From Micromonospora parva (GTDB taxonomy: Bacteria > Actinomycetota > Actinomycetes > Mycobacteriales > Micromonosporaceae): a stretch of DNA of 64,000 bases. Positions 54,557 to 63,700 of the stretch are shown one piece after another. How positions within the stretch are numbered: the first letter of the stretch is position 1; the number at the start of each line of letters is the position of its first letter. Under the pieces are notes generated by a model. That model searched no databases. It was not told the DNA's origin and was given only the letters and a program-made list of their open reading frames with translations. The stretch is taken from assembly GCF_000718515.1 (NCBI RefSeq), contig NZ_JNZS01000004.1, forward strand, positions 372,001-436,000. Reading direction: 5' to 3'. The translations under genes and the position numbers were made by a program.

Positions 54557-55927
54557 TTGGGTTCCGACCACACCCGCCCGGCTCCGTCCGCCCCACCGAG
54601 GGTGCGACGGATCCTCGTCGTGACGGTGGTACCCCTCTTCGTCGCCACCGTGCTCGCCGCGGTGCTGCTCTGGCCGCGCGGCGGGTCACCGCAGACCGAC
54701 GGCGGCGCTGACGTGCCGCGCTACCCCGGCACTGTCACCCGGGTGGTGAACGAGCCGTGCCCGCCGGCGCCGTCGGTCCCCGAGGGCACCCCGAGGGTCG
54801 GCAACGGACGGTGCGGCACCGTCGACGTCCGGGTGGACGACGGGCCGACCGCCGGCCAGCAGGTACGGACGCCGGTGCCGGACGGGCCCGGCGCACCCCG
54901 GGTCGAGGTCGGCGACGAGGTCATCCTGGTCGAGCTGACCGATCCCACCGATCCCAGCACCAGCAACTGGAACATCGCCGAGCACCAACGCGGCACCCCG
55001 ATGATCTGGCTGGCGGTGGTCTTCGCGGCCGCGATCGTCGCGTTCGGTCGGTGGCGGGGTCTGGCCGCGCTCGCCGGACTGGCCGCCAGCTTCGCCATCC
55101 TGCTCACCTTCGTGCTGCCGGGTATCGGTGCCGGCAGGTCACCCCTGCTGGTGGCGGTGGTCGGCGCCGCCCTGATCATGTTCGTGGTGCTCTATCTGAC
55201 GCACGGGGTCACCGCACAGACCTCGGTCGCCGTGCTCGGCACCCTGGGCAGCCTGGTGCTGACCGGCGTACTCGCCACCATCGCCACGGCCGCCACCCAC
55301 CTCACCGGCTTCGGCAGCGAAGACGCCACCACCCTGTCGATGTTCCAGGGCGACGTCGACCTGCACGGACTGCTGCTCGCCGGGATCATCATCGGATCGC
55401 TCGGGGTGCTCGACGACGTGACGGTCACCCAGGCGGCCACCGTCACCGAACTGGCCAACGCCAACCCCGGCCTCACCCGGTTGCAGCTGTACCGGGCGGC
55501 CACCCGGGTCGGCCGCGCGCACATCGCCTCCACTGTCAACACCATCGTTCTGGCGTACGCGGGCGCGTCGCTGCCCCTGCTGCTCCTGCTCACCGCCGAC
55601 GCGCGACCGATCGGGCAGATCCTCACCAGTGAGTTCCTCGCCCAGGAGATCGTCCGCAGCGCGGTCGCCACCCTCGGTCTGATCGCCGCCGTGCCGCTGA
55701 CCACCGGGCTGGCCGCGGTGGTGACCGCCGCCGGGCGTACCGACGCCGTGCCGCCGGCCGACGCTCCCGCCGCGCGCCCCCAGCCGGACCGCAGCGAGGC
55801 ACTCGCCGCCCTCAGCTCACCGCGAACGGCCGGCTCCAACAAGCCGGACCGGCAGCGGGCCGCACCCCCACCCGAGGCCGCCGACCGGTGGCCGGAGTCG
55901 AACAGGAGCACGGATACGGCATGGTGA
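54557..55927 (+). CDS. YibE/F-family membrane protein
   Basis: A 456-aa protein. One N-terminal helix (about 17-38) leads to an extracellular domain (about 45-150), then seven or so helices (e.g. LAVVFAAAIVAFG, LLVAVVGAALIMFVVLYLTHG). GVLDDVTVTQAATV and NTIVLAYAGASLPLLLLL are YibE/F signatures. Start TTG 54557 with GGGAG is the best; longer in-frame starts lack support. Ends in a Pro/Arg-rich tail. Function unknown; it may be a transporter or signalling protein. Confidence 0.82.
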   Translation: MGSDHTRPAPSAPPRVRRILVVTVVPLFVATVLAAVLLWPRGGSPQTDGGADVPRYPGTVTRVVNEPCPPAPSVPEGTPRVGNGRCGTVDVRVDDGPTAGQQVRTPVPDGPGAPRVEVGDEVILVELTDPTDPSTSNWNIAEHQRGTPMIWLAVVFAAAIVAFGRWRGLAALAGLAASFAILLTFVLPGIGAGRSPLLVAVVGAALIMFVVLYLTHGVTAQTSVAVLGTLGSLVLTGVLATIATAATHLTGFGSEDATTLSMFQGDVDLHGLLLAGIIIGSLGVLDDVTVTQAATVTELANANPGLTRLQLYRAATRVGRAHIASTVNTIVLAYAGASLPLLLLLTADARPIGQILTSEFLAQEIVRSAVATLGLIAAVPLTTGLAAVVTAAGRTDAVPPADAPAARPQPDRSEALAALSSPRTAGSNKPDRQRAAPPPEAADRWPESNRSTDTAW

Positions 55928-56109
55928 CACTCCTCAGCGTGACCAGATCGGGCAACCACCCTGAGAACCACGTCACTGGTCACTCAACGCTATGGCGAAA
56001 TGACGCTTTTGGTCGGCATCCAGGCGTAGCTCAGCCGGTCGACTCTCGGGTAACCTCGCTGCCGGTCACCGATGAAGGCGCGAAGCGGCGCCTGCGGTGC
56101 CACCGCCCA

Positions 56110-56212
56110 ATCGCCAACCGGCGAGCCGGGGACCCAGGTACGTGGGGTGAATCCGCGTCAGCGGTAGGGGCCGCTTCCGCCCCGAACCCGTCAGCTAACC
56201 CGGTCGGCGGTC
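56110..56212 (+). ncRNA. ydaO-yuaA (c-di-AMP) riboswitch
   Basis: The conserved core is nearly exact: AGCCGGGGACCCA (56124 on), TGGGGTGAATCC, a GGTAGGGG segment and CCGAACCCGTCAGCTAACC (56182 on). P1 pairs CGCCAACCGG (56112-56121) with CCGGTCGGCG (56200-56209) at 9 of 10 positions. It ends 17 nt before the GTG with GGAAGGGA between, so it probably controls translation; c-di-AMP is expected to repress. Confidence 0.93.
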
Positions 56213-56228
56213 GACGGAAGGGAACATT

Positions 56229-57248
56229 GTGACGGCACCCCTACGCCGCTGGTTGACACCCGTGGTGGCCGTGATCGCCGCACTGACCGTGTTCGCCGGG
56301 CCACTCCCGGCGCACGCCGCCCCGACGAACCCCACACCGTCCGGGCACGAGGAGGACGGCGAGCCCAAGCTGCTCAACGACGTCATCGAGCAGGCCAACC
56401 GCGACTACTCCGCCGCCAAGTCCAAGCTGGACAAATCCAAGAAGCGGCAGAGCGAGTTGGCGGCCGAGGTCGACCGGGCCAACGCCGACCTGGCCGCACT
56501 GGCCCCGCAGGTCGGGCAGATCGCCGCCCAGGCCTACCGGACCGGCCGGATCGGCGCGATCGCGATGCTGCTGGAGAGCGACGCCCCCGACTCGTTCGTC
56601 CAGCGCGCCGCGGTGCTCGACGAGATGAACATGGTCAACGAGAAGAAGCTCTCCGAGGTCAACGAGGTGAAGGCCCGCGCCGAGCAGGCCAAGCTGGCCC
56701 TCGACACCGAGGTCCGCGAGCAGCAGAAGCAGACCGCCCTGATGGCGAAGCGGAAGAGCGAGGCCGACAAGGCGCTCTCCCTCGTCGGCGGCAAGGGCTT
56801 CACCGGCGGCCTGGTGGACGCCACCTCCCCGGTCGCGAAGATCGGCCCGGGTCGCACCGCCGACGGCGACTGGAAGCCCCAGTCGTGCAGCGAGAACGAC
56901 CCCACCACGTCCGGCTGCGTCACCCCCCGCACGCTGCACGCGTACAAGGAGGTCAAGCGGGCCGGCTTCAACCGGTTCGTCGGCTGCTACCGCCCCGGCG
57001 GGCCGTGGGAGCACCCGAAGGGCCGCGCCTGCGACTGGTCGCTGCAGAAGAGCGGCTTCTCCCCGTGGCACAACAACGACACCCGGACGTACGGCAACAA
57101 CGTCGCCGCGTTCCTCATCCGTAACGCCGACCGGCTCGGCATCTACTACGTGATCTGGAACCGGCAGATCTGGTTCCCGGCCACCGGCTGGAGTTCGTAC
57201 AGCGGGCCGTCGAACCACACCGACCACGTCCACATGTCGCTGCTCTGA
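56229..57248 (+). CDS. Secreted coiled-coil peptidoglycan-hydrolase-like protein under c-di-AMP control
   Basis: A 339-aa exported protein. A signal peptide (1-30, AHA cleavage) precedes a coiled coil (about 45-180; KLLNDVIEQANRDYSAAKSKL then repeated heptads). The C-terminal domain (about 205-339) has CSENDPTTSGCVTPRTLHAYKEV, GRACDWSL and NHTDHVHMSLL, with Asp/His pattern of peptidase-like ARB_07466-type domains. Coiled-coil plus hydrolase architecture suggests cell-wall cleavage during growth. The riboswitch context (c-di-AMP often controls cell-wall hydrolases) agrees. Confidence 0.87.
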   Translation: MTAPLRRWLTPVVAVIAALTVFAGPLPAHAAPTNPTPSGHEEDGEPKLLNDVIEQANRDYSAAKSKLDKSKKRQSELAAEVDRANADLAALAPQVGQIAAQAYRTGRIGAIAMLLESDAPDSFVQRAAVLDEMNMVNEKKLSEVNEVKARAEQAKLALDTEVREQQKQTALMAKRKSEADKALSLVGGKGFTGGLVDATSPVAKIGPGRTADGDWKPQSCSENDPTTSGCVTPRTLHAYKEVKRAGFNRFVGCYRPGGPWEHPKGRACDWSLQKSGFSPWHNNDTRTYGNNVAAFLIRNADRLGIYYVIWNRQIWFPATGWSSYSGPSNHTDHVHMSLL

Positions 57249-57265
57249 CCCGTACGACCCCGGTT

Positions 57266-57298
57266 GAGGGCCGTTCCGCGTGACGCGGAGCGGCCCTC
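57266..57298. terminator. Bidirectional hairpin terminator
   Basis: 15-bp stem (57266-57280 with 57284-57298; one G-T wobble), loop TGA, between convergent stops. Confidence 0.85.
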
Positions 57299-57304
57299 GT
57301 CATG

Positions 57305-58024
57305 TCACACGGTGGCAGGGGCAGCCGGGTCGGCCGGGGTGTCCAGCGTCGCGAAGCCAGCCGGCACGGCGGCAACCGGGCGCACCGCCCCGGCGGCCAG
57401 CCGGTAGGACATCCCCACCACCGCGCACCGCCCCCGGGCCACCTCGTCGGCCAGCACCGGGGACTGCCCGAGCAACGTCTCGACGGTCTGTGCGATGTGG
57501 ATGTCGACGATGCCGTCGATGTCGTCCACGCCCTCGGCCTCGGCCCGGCGCAGGCTGGGCAGCACGGCGTCGACCACCGCGCCCAGGTGGCCGCTCGGCG
57601 CGGTGCCGGTCGCGGCGGACTCCCGGGCGGCCTGCACCGCACCGCACAGGTCGTGACCGAGCACCACCACCAGCGGAGTGCCGAGCACTGTCACCGCGTA
57701 CTCGACGCTGCCGAGCACCTCCGGGCCGGCGGTGTGCCCGGCCGTGCGGACCACGAACAGGTCACCCAACCCGCGGTCGAAGATGATCTCGGCGGCCAGC
57801 CGGGAGTCGGAGCAGCCGACGATCACCGCGAACGGGTGCTGCCCGTCGGCGACGGCGGCCCGGTGCCCGGCGTCCTGGTTGGGATGGTGTGGCGCGCCGC
57901 CGACGAAGCGTCGATTGCCGGCGACCAGTTCGGCGTACGCCCGGCTCGGCTCACTGAGCACTGGCGCTCGATAGGTGGTCCGCTGCGTACCCGGCTGACC
58001 ACCGGCGTTCCCGGCATGACTCAT
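57305..58024 (-). CDS. Beta-class carbonic anhydrase
   Basis: A 239-aa enzyme. Zinc ligands C71 (CSDSR; D73-R75 dyad), H124 and C127 (GHDLCGA) are intact. It interconverts CO2 and bicarbonate in the cytosol. ATG 58024 is preferred; GTG upstream adds nine residues. Divergent from a winged-helix gene. Confidence 0.95.
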   Translation of the reverse strand: MSHAGNAGGQPGTQRTTYRAPVLSEPSRAYAELVAGNRRFVGGAPHHPNQDAGHRAAVADGQHPFAVIVGCSDSRLAAEIIFDRGLGDLFVVRTAGHTAGPEVLGSVEYAVTVLGTPLVVVLGHDLCGAVQAARESAATGTAPSGHLGAVVDAVLPSLRRAEAEGVDDIDGIVDIHIAQTVETLLGQSPVLADEVARGRCAVVGMSYRLAAGAVRPVAAVPAGFATLDTPADPAAPATV

Positions 58025-58248
58025 CCCGCACCTCGTCTCGACGCATCTCACCTGGTCAGACCGACTTTCCGCCGACCGGGCGGCGGGCGCTCAGTCGCGC
58101 TCCACCGTCACACGCACGCTAAGATGCGTCAAGGTATGCGTGATTTAGATTTCATACGTTGACCCCGGTCGCCCCCTGGGCAACCCTCCCAGGGCGGGGC
58201 GGACAAGACTCTCCGCGAGCAGGCGGACATCCGGAAGGGCGGTCAACG

Positions 58249-58584
58249 ATGGCGAGCACTGTGACGGGCGACACCGACGGCGGGCGGAACTGGACGTTCC
58301 TCACCAATCACGGGCACGTCCTGCTGGCCATCGCCCGCAATCCCACCGCCCGGCTACGCGACGTCGCGGCCGAGGTCGGGGTCACCGAACGCGCCGCGCA
58401 GGCGATCGTGGCCGACCTGGAGGCGGGCGGCTACCTGCACCGCACCCGCGTCGGACGACGCAACGAGTACACCCTCAACCCGGCCGGCCGGTTCCGGCAC
58501 CCGGCCGAGGCCGACCGACAGGTCGGCGACCTGCTCGCGCTGTTCGCCGACACCCCCACCGCGAAAGCGAACCCCCGGGCCTGA
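58249..58584 (+). CDS. Winged-helix regulator, MarR/ArsR-like
   Basis: A 111-aa DNA-binding protein: NHGHVLLAIARNPTARLRDVAAEVGVTERAAQAIVADLEAGGYLHRTRVGRRNEYTLNP (wHTH with wing). AAGGG lies upstream. Divergent from the carbonic anhydrase gene; the 223-nt region between contains the AT-rich GTATG/CATAC repeat (58134-58158) that may serve both. Targets unknown. Confidence 0.87.
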   Translation: MASTVTGDTDGGRNWTFLTNHGHVLLAIARNPTARLRDVAAEVGVTERAAQAIVADLEAGGYLHRTRVGRRNEYTLNPAGRFRHPAEADRQVGDLLALFADTPTAKANPRA

Positions 58585-58598
58585 CCTCGTCACCGGGG

Positions 58599-58620
58599 GC
58601 CGCTGCCCGACGGCAGCGGC
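58599..58620. terminator. Hairpin terminator
   Basis: GCCGCTGCC (58599-58607) pairs with GGCAGCGGC (58612-58620), loop CGAC, after the winged-helix gene and just before the mycosin promoter. Confidence 0.75.
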
Positions 58621-58622
58621 GG

Positions 58623-58628
58623 TAACCT
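58623..58628 (+). promoter_or_regulatory. -10 box of mycP, leaderless transcript
   Basis: TAACCT lies so that transcription would begin at or next to the GTG at 58635. This gives a leaderless mRNA, common in actinobacteria. No ribosome-binding site is seen. Confidence 0.55.
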
Positions 58629-58634
58629 TTGCGG

Positions 58635-59864
58635 GTGCGCGAATGCCCGCCGTTGAGCGCGACCTCGTCCCGACGTGCCCTTCGCGGCGTCCTCAGTGGA
58701 ACGCTGGCGGCAGTGCTCGGCGCTGGCCTGGTGGCACCCTCCCCCGCGGCGGCGGCACCGCCGCTGTGCGGTCCCCCCGGCTCCGACGGCCTGACCCAGA
58801 TGCCGTGGGCGCTACGCCGCCTGGAGCCGTCCTCGGCGTGGCCGCTGTCCCGGGGCGCCGGGGTCACGGTGGCCGTGATCGACTCCGGAGTCTCCGCCGC
58901 CCACCCGCTCCTCAAGGGGCAGGTCCTCGAGGGTCGCGACTTCAACGGCCTACCGGCCCGGCAGGGCCAGTGCGACGAGGCCGGGCACGGCACGCTGATC
59001 GCCGGCATCATCGCGGGCCGGGAGGGCACTGTCGTCCCCTTCACCGGCATCGCCCCGGCCGCCCGCATCCTGCCGATCCGGGTGCTGCCACAGCTCGGGG
59101 CGGTAAGCGATCCGCAACTCCCCGCCCAGATCGCGGCAGCCATCGACTGGGCGGTCGCGCAGGGCGCCGACGTGATCAACCTGTCCCTCACGACGATTCC
59201 CCGCCCCGAGCTGACGGCGGCCGTCGAGCGGGCGCTGGACAAGGGCGTGGTGCTGGTCGCCGCCGCCGGCAACCGGTCGGAGGATTCCCAGAACCTGCCG
59301 GGCTACCCGGCCGCGTATCCCGGAGTGATCGCCGTCGGTGGCGTGGACGAGCAGGGCAGCCACGTCGGCACCTCGATCAGCGGCGACTACGTCGACATCG
59401 CCGCACCGGGAATGAACATCGTCGGGCCGGCGCCCGGGAACAGCGGCTACCGCACCGTGCCGGAGGGCGGGACCAGCTACGCGGCCGCGTACGTCTCGGG
59501 AGTGGCCGCGCTGGTCCGGGCCGCCTACCCGAGTCTCAACCCGCAGCAGGTCGCGGATCGGCTGAAGCGCACCGCGGACAACCCACCCGAGGGTCAGAAC
59601 GCCGACATCGGCCACGGAATGGTCAACCCGTACCGGGCGGTGTCGAGCCTGCTCGGCACCCGGACGAACCCGCCCATCGGCGCGCTGCCGGCGCCGGCCG
59701 TGCGGGACGACCCGCTGAGCTGGCAGCGCCCCACCGCGATCTGGGCGGCGGTCATCGGCGCGCTGCTCGCCGGGCTGCTGCTGGTCGCCCGGCCGATCAT
59801 GACCCGGGGCCGCCGACGCGACTGGCGCCCCGGCCGACGCACCGACGCACCGACCGCCGGTTGA
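58635..59864 (+). CDS. mycP: Mycosin (type VII secretion subtilisin-like protease)
   Basis: A 409-aa membrane-anchored serine protease. A signal peptide (about 1-41), catalytic D83 (VIDSG), H118 (GHGT), N213 and S281 (GGTSYAAAYVSG), and a C-terminal helix (about 364-386) with a basic tail match MycP. TTG 58629 is an alternative start. It is part of the type VII locus and convergent with the WXG100 genes. Confidence 0.94.
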   Translation: MRECPPLSATSSRRALRGVLSGTLAAVLGAGLVAPSPAAAAPPLCGPPGSDGLTQMPWALRRLEPSSAWPLSRGAGVTVAVIDSGVSAAHPLLKGQVLEGRDFNGLPARQGQCDEAGHGTLIAGIIAGREGTVVPFTGIAPAARILPIRVLPQLGAVSDPQLPAQIAAAIDWAVAQGADVINLSLTTIPRPELTAAVERALDKGVVLVAAAGNRSEDSQNLPGYPAAYPGVIAVGGVDEQGSHVGTSISGDYVDIAAPGMNIVGPAPGNSGYRTVPEGGTSYAAAYVSGVAALVRAAYPSLNPQQVADRLKRTADNPPEGQNADIGHGMVNPYRAVSSLLGTRTNPPIGALPAPAVRDDPLSWQRPTAIWAAVIGALLAGLLLVARPIMTRGRRRDWRPGRRTDAPTAG

Positions 59865-59901
59865 GCGGCGCACCGCGACGCGGTGCCGACGCCCACACAC
59901 A

Positions 59902-59940
59902 AAGCGGCTCCGGGCCGGGCGAACCGGACCGGAGCCGCTT
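59902..59940. terminator. Bidirectional hairpin terminator
   Basis: 12-bp perfect arms, AAGCGGCTCCGG (59902-59913) and its complement (59929-59940), between convergent stops. Confidence 0.85.
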
Positions 59941-59951
59941 GTGCGAATGCC

Positions 59952-60230
59952 TCAGCTCCACACCTTGGAGTTGCTCATCTCCGTGGTGAGGTAGTTCTCC
60001 CGGGCGATGCCCACGGCACCACCGATCTCGTTCAGGATCCGGTTGATGTCCCGGACCGCGGCGTCCCACTTCGCCTGGTGCTGCTCGTAGGCAACCCGGT
60101 CCTCGCCGTCCCAGTGCAGCTTGGTCAGCATCGACCGCAGCGTGTCGAGCTTTTCCTCGAGGGTCTTCGAGATGGCCTGCATCTGCTGGTTGCTGCTCTC
60201 GAGGACCGCATAGTCAACTTTGATCGTCAC
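59952..60230 (-). CDS. WXG100 protein with YxxxE signal
   Basis: A 92-aa ESAT-6-like helical hairpin. The turn is W40-D41-G42. The C-terminal export signal Y80-L-T-T-E84 is present. It probably forms a dimer with the upstream WXG100 protein and is exported by the type VII system. GGAGG lies before the ATG. Confidence 0.92.
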   Translation of the reverse strand: MTIKVDYAVLESSNQQMQAISKTLEEKLDTLRSMLTKLHWDGEDRVAYEQHQAKWDAAVRDINRILNEIGGAVGIARENYLTTEMSNSKVWS

Positions 60231-60255
60231 GATTTCCTCCTCTGCCGGCTACGGA

Positions 60256-60564
60256 TCACGGGTTGAGAGCAGAGTGGAACTTGTCCAGCATCTGCTGCTG
60301 CTCCTCGTCGTTGACCTGGTGCGTCGTACCCGACTTGTCGAGCAGGTCAGCGATGCTGTCCATCGCCGTCAGCAGTTTGACGGTGTCCTCGTTCCAGCGC
60401 GTCATCAGCGACTGGAAGCCCGTGGACGCCTGACCCTTCCACGCGATGGCCAGGTCGTCGACGACGTTCCACAGCTTCTTCAGCTCACCGTCGACCTCGC
60501 TGCGCGTGGACCGCACGTCACTCGCGGCGGTATGCAGAGTCGCAGCTTCGACCTCGAACGCCAT
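60256..60564 (-). CDS. WXG100 protein without tyrosine signal
   Basis: A 102-aa WXG100 member with turn W42-K43-G44. No tyrosine exists, so it lacks a YxxxD/E tag and likely relies on its partner. Upstream of the other WXG100 gene by 25 nt. GGAAGGG precedes the ATG. The 205-nt gap to eccC shows no gene. Confidence 0.92.
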   Translation of the reverse strand: MAFEVEAATLHTAASDVRSTRSEVDGELKKLWNVVDDLAIAWKGQASTGFQSLMTRWNEDTVKLLTAMDSIADLLDKSGTTHQVNDEEQQQMLDKFHSALNP

Positions 60565-60769
60565 GCTTCACACCCTTCCGTCTGTTGTGGTGGCGGCTTC
60601 GCCGCATCCCTCCCCCGCGGCAAGGCAGCAACACCCCACCGACGGACACTCCTGTGAAGACCGTAGCGGAACCTGTCCAGCCCTCGCAGCCCTGGCCGGT
60701 GCCGTTCGATGGATGGTGGTGAATCGGGCCGGGACAGCCCACCACCCCCCACCGAACGGCCGACCGCGC

Positions 60770-63700
60770 TCAGGCTGGCTCAGACCAGGCGGTCTGGATC
60801 AACTGCTGGCCGTCGCGACGACGGACCAGGGTGCCCCGGCCGGGCGGTTGCGGGCTCGGCCGCAACGTGCCGAAGACCGCCCCCTCCTCCCGGTTGCCGG
60901 ACATCAGCAGGCCCGGCGAGTCCAGCTCACGCAGCCGTTGCAGCACCGGCTCGTAGAGCGCCCTGGACACACCGCCGACCCGGCGCGTGATGATCAGGTG
61001 CAGACCGATGTCACGGGCCTGCGGCAGCAACTCCTGCAGGGCACTGAGCGGGTTGCTCCCGCCGGAGGCCACCAGGTCGTAGTCGTCCACCAGGATGTAC
61101 AGATCCGGGCCCTTCCACCAGCTCCGGTCGCGCAGCTGGGCGGTCGTCACATCCGGGCCGGGCAGCCGGTTGGACAGCGCGCTGCGGATCGACCCGAGCC
61201 CCTGGGCGAACGCCTGGTTCGACGGCGCGTAGTCGAGCAGGTGGTCACCCTCCACCGCCCCCAGCAGGCCGCGCCGGTAGTCGGCGATCACCAACCGGGC
61301 CTGCGCCGGGGTGTACCGCTCGGTGATCCCCCGGGCGATCAGGCGCAGCAGGTTGGTCTTGCCGCACTCCGCGTCGCCGAAGACCGTCAGGTGCGGCTCG
61401 TTGGCCAGGTCCAGGTAGACCGGCGCGAGCGCCGACTCGTTGACACCGACCGGGATCCCGGGCGCCGACCGGTCGATGATCCGGGCCAGTTCCGCCACCG
61501 GCAGGCGGCGGGGCAGCAACCGCACCTTCGGCGCGGGACGACCCGGCCAGTTCGCCGCCACGTGCCCGGCCAGGGACACCGAGGCCTCGCTCAGATCGTC
61601 GATGTCGCGACGCCCGTCGATCCGCGAGATGGCGGTGAGGAAGTGCAGCTTGTCGCGGGTCAGACCCCGACCGGGTGACTTCTCCGGCACGTTGTTCGCC
61701 GCGCGGCGGTCGATCTCGGACTCCGACGCGTCACCGAGGCGCAGCTCCAACTTGGTGCCGAGCAGGTCCCGCATGTTGATCCTGATCTCCGCCCACCGCA
61801 CGGCGGTGAGCACCACGTGCACACCGAAGCCGAGGCCCCGGTTGGCCAACGTGGTGATGGTCTGCTCCAGCTCCTCGTACTCCTGGCGCAGTGTGTTCCA
61901 GCCGTCCACCACCAGGAACACGTCGCCGAACGGGTCGTCGGCGAACTCGCCAGCGGCCCGACGACGGCGGTAGCTCGCCACCGAGTCGATGCCGTGCTGG
62001 GCGAACCGGCCCTCCCGCTCGTCCAGCACCGCGACCACCTCGGCCACCGTCCGGCGGACCGCCTCGACGTCGCGTCGGCCGGCCACCCCGGCCATGTGCG
62101 GCAGCCGCTCCATGCTGCGCAGCGCGCCCCCGCCGAAGTCCAGGCAGAAGAACTGCACCTCGCGTGGCGTGTGCGTGAGGGCCAGCGAGGCGAGCAGCGT
62201 ACGCAGCATCGTGCTCTTGCCGCTCAGCGACCGACCGACGATGACCACGTTGCCGCCGGCCCCGGCCAGCTCGACCATCATCGGGTCCCGACGCTGCTCG
62301 TAGGGGCGGTCCACCACACCGACCGGCACGGTCAGCCGCCCGCGCCCGGGCCAGGACGCGGTGCACAGCCCGTAGGTCGGGTCGACCGCCAGCGGGCCGA
62401 GCAGCTCACCCAGACCCGGCGGGTCGGCCAGCGGCGGCAGCCACACCTGGTGGGCCGGGCGGCCCCGACCCTTGAGCTGGTCGATCAGCACGTCGAGCAT
62501 CGCCACGGCCTTGCCGTCGGCCGGCTGCTCCGGCTCCGGGGCGGTGTCCACCGGCACCTGCGGGACCTGCACCGGAACGAAGTCGAGGCCGTACGGCACG
62601 ATCCGCCGCTGCACCAGCGCCTGCGAAGCGGATGCCTGCTGCCCCGGGGCGCGGTACGCCCCCGACACGTACGCGGCCCGGAACCGCAGCATGGTGCTGG
62701 TGTCCGTCTTCAGGTAGCCGTGGCCCGGCGCGTTCGGCAGCTCGTACGCGTCCGGCACGCCGAGCACGATCCGGCTCTCCACAGCGGAGAACGTCCGCAG
62801 ACCGATCCGGTACGACAGGTGCGTGTCGAGGCCCCGCAGCTTGCCCTCTTCGAGGCGCTGGCTGGCCAGCAGCAGGTGCACGCCGAGGGACCGCCCCAAC
62901 CGGCCGATCATCACGAACAGGTCGATGAAGTCCGGTTTGGCGGCGAGCAGTTCGCTGAACTCGTCACAGATGATCAACAAGCTGGGCATCGGGTCCAGCG
63001 GCTCACCGGCCGACCGCGCCTTCTCGTACTCGAAACGGGAGACGTAGTTGCCGGCCGCCCGCAGCAGCTCCTGCCGGCGCACCATCTCGCCGGCGAGGGC
63101 GTCGCGCATCCGGTCGACAAGCGGCAGCTCGTCGGCCAGGTTGGTGATCACCGCGCTGGTGTGCGGCAGCGCCTCCAGCGAGGCGAAGGTCGCACCGCCC
63201 TTGAAGTCCACCAGGACGAAGTTCAGCTCCTCCGACGAGTGGGTCACCGCCAACGCGGCCACCACCGTCCGCAGCAGCTCACTCTTGCCGGAACCGGTGG
63301 CCCCGATCACCAGACCGTGCGGGCCCATGCCCTCGTGCGCCGACTCCTTGAAGTCGAGCTCGACCACGTTGCCGTCCGGGCCGACACCGAGGGGGATGCG
63401 CAGCCGGTCACGGTGACCACGCGGACGCCAGGTGTTCTGCACGTCCACCGCGGCGGCGTCACCGACGCCGAGCAGGTCCGGCAGCTCCGTGCTGCGCGCC
63501 AACGGCTCGTCGCCACCGGTCTGCTGCTGCGAGAGCCGGAACGGGGCGATCTGTCGGGCCAGCCCCTCGGCGGCCTCGGCGCTGAGCCGGTCAGGCCGGC
63601 CCAACGTCGACGACGAGCTGCCCCGGACCAGGTCGAGTGAGCTTCCGTCGCCCACGTCGAGGCAGAGCAGCCATCGGCCGGCGTCGCGCGGCACCGTCCC

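Noticed and set aside
56023..56060. tRNA-like start GGCGTAGCTCAGCCGG
   Set aside because: No anticodon arm or GTTCGA-type T loop follows. It lies in the leader before the riboswitch.
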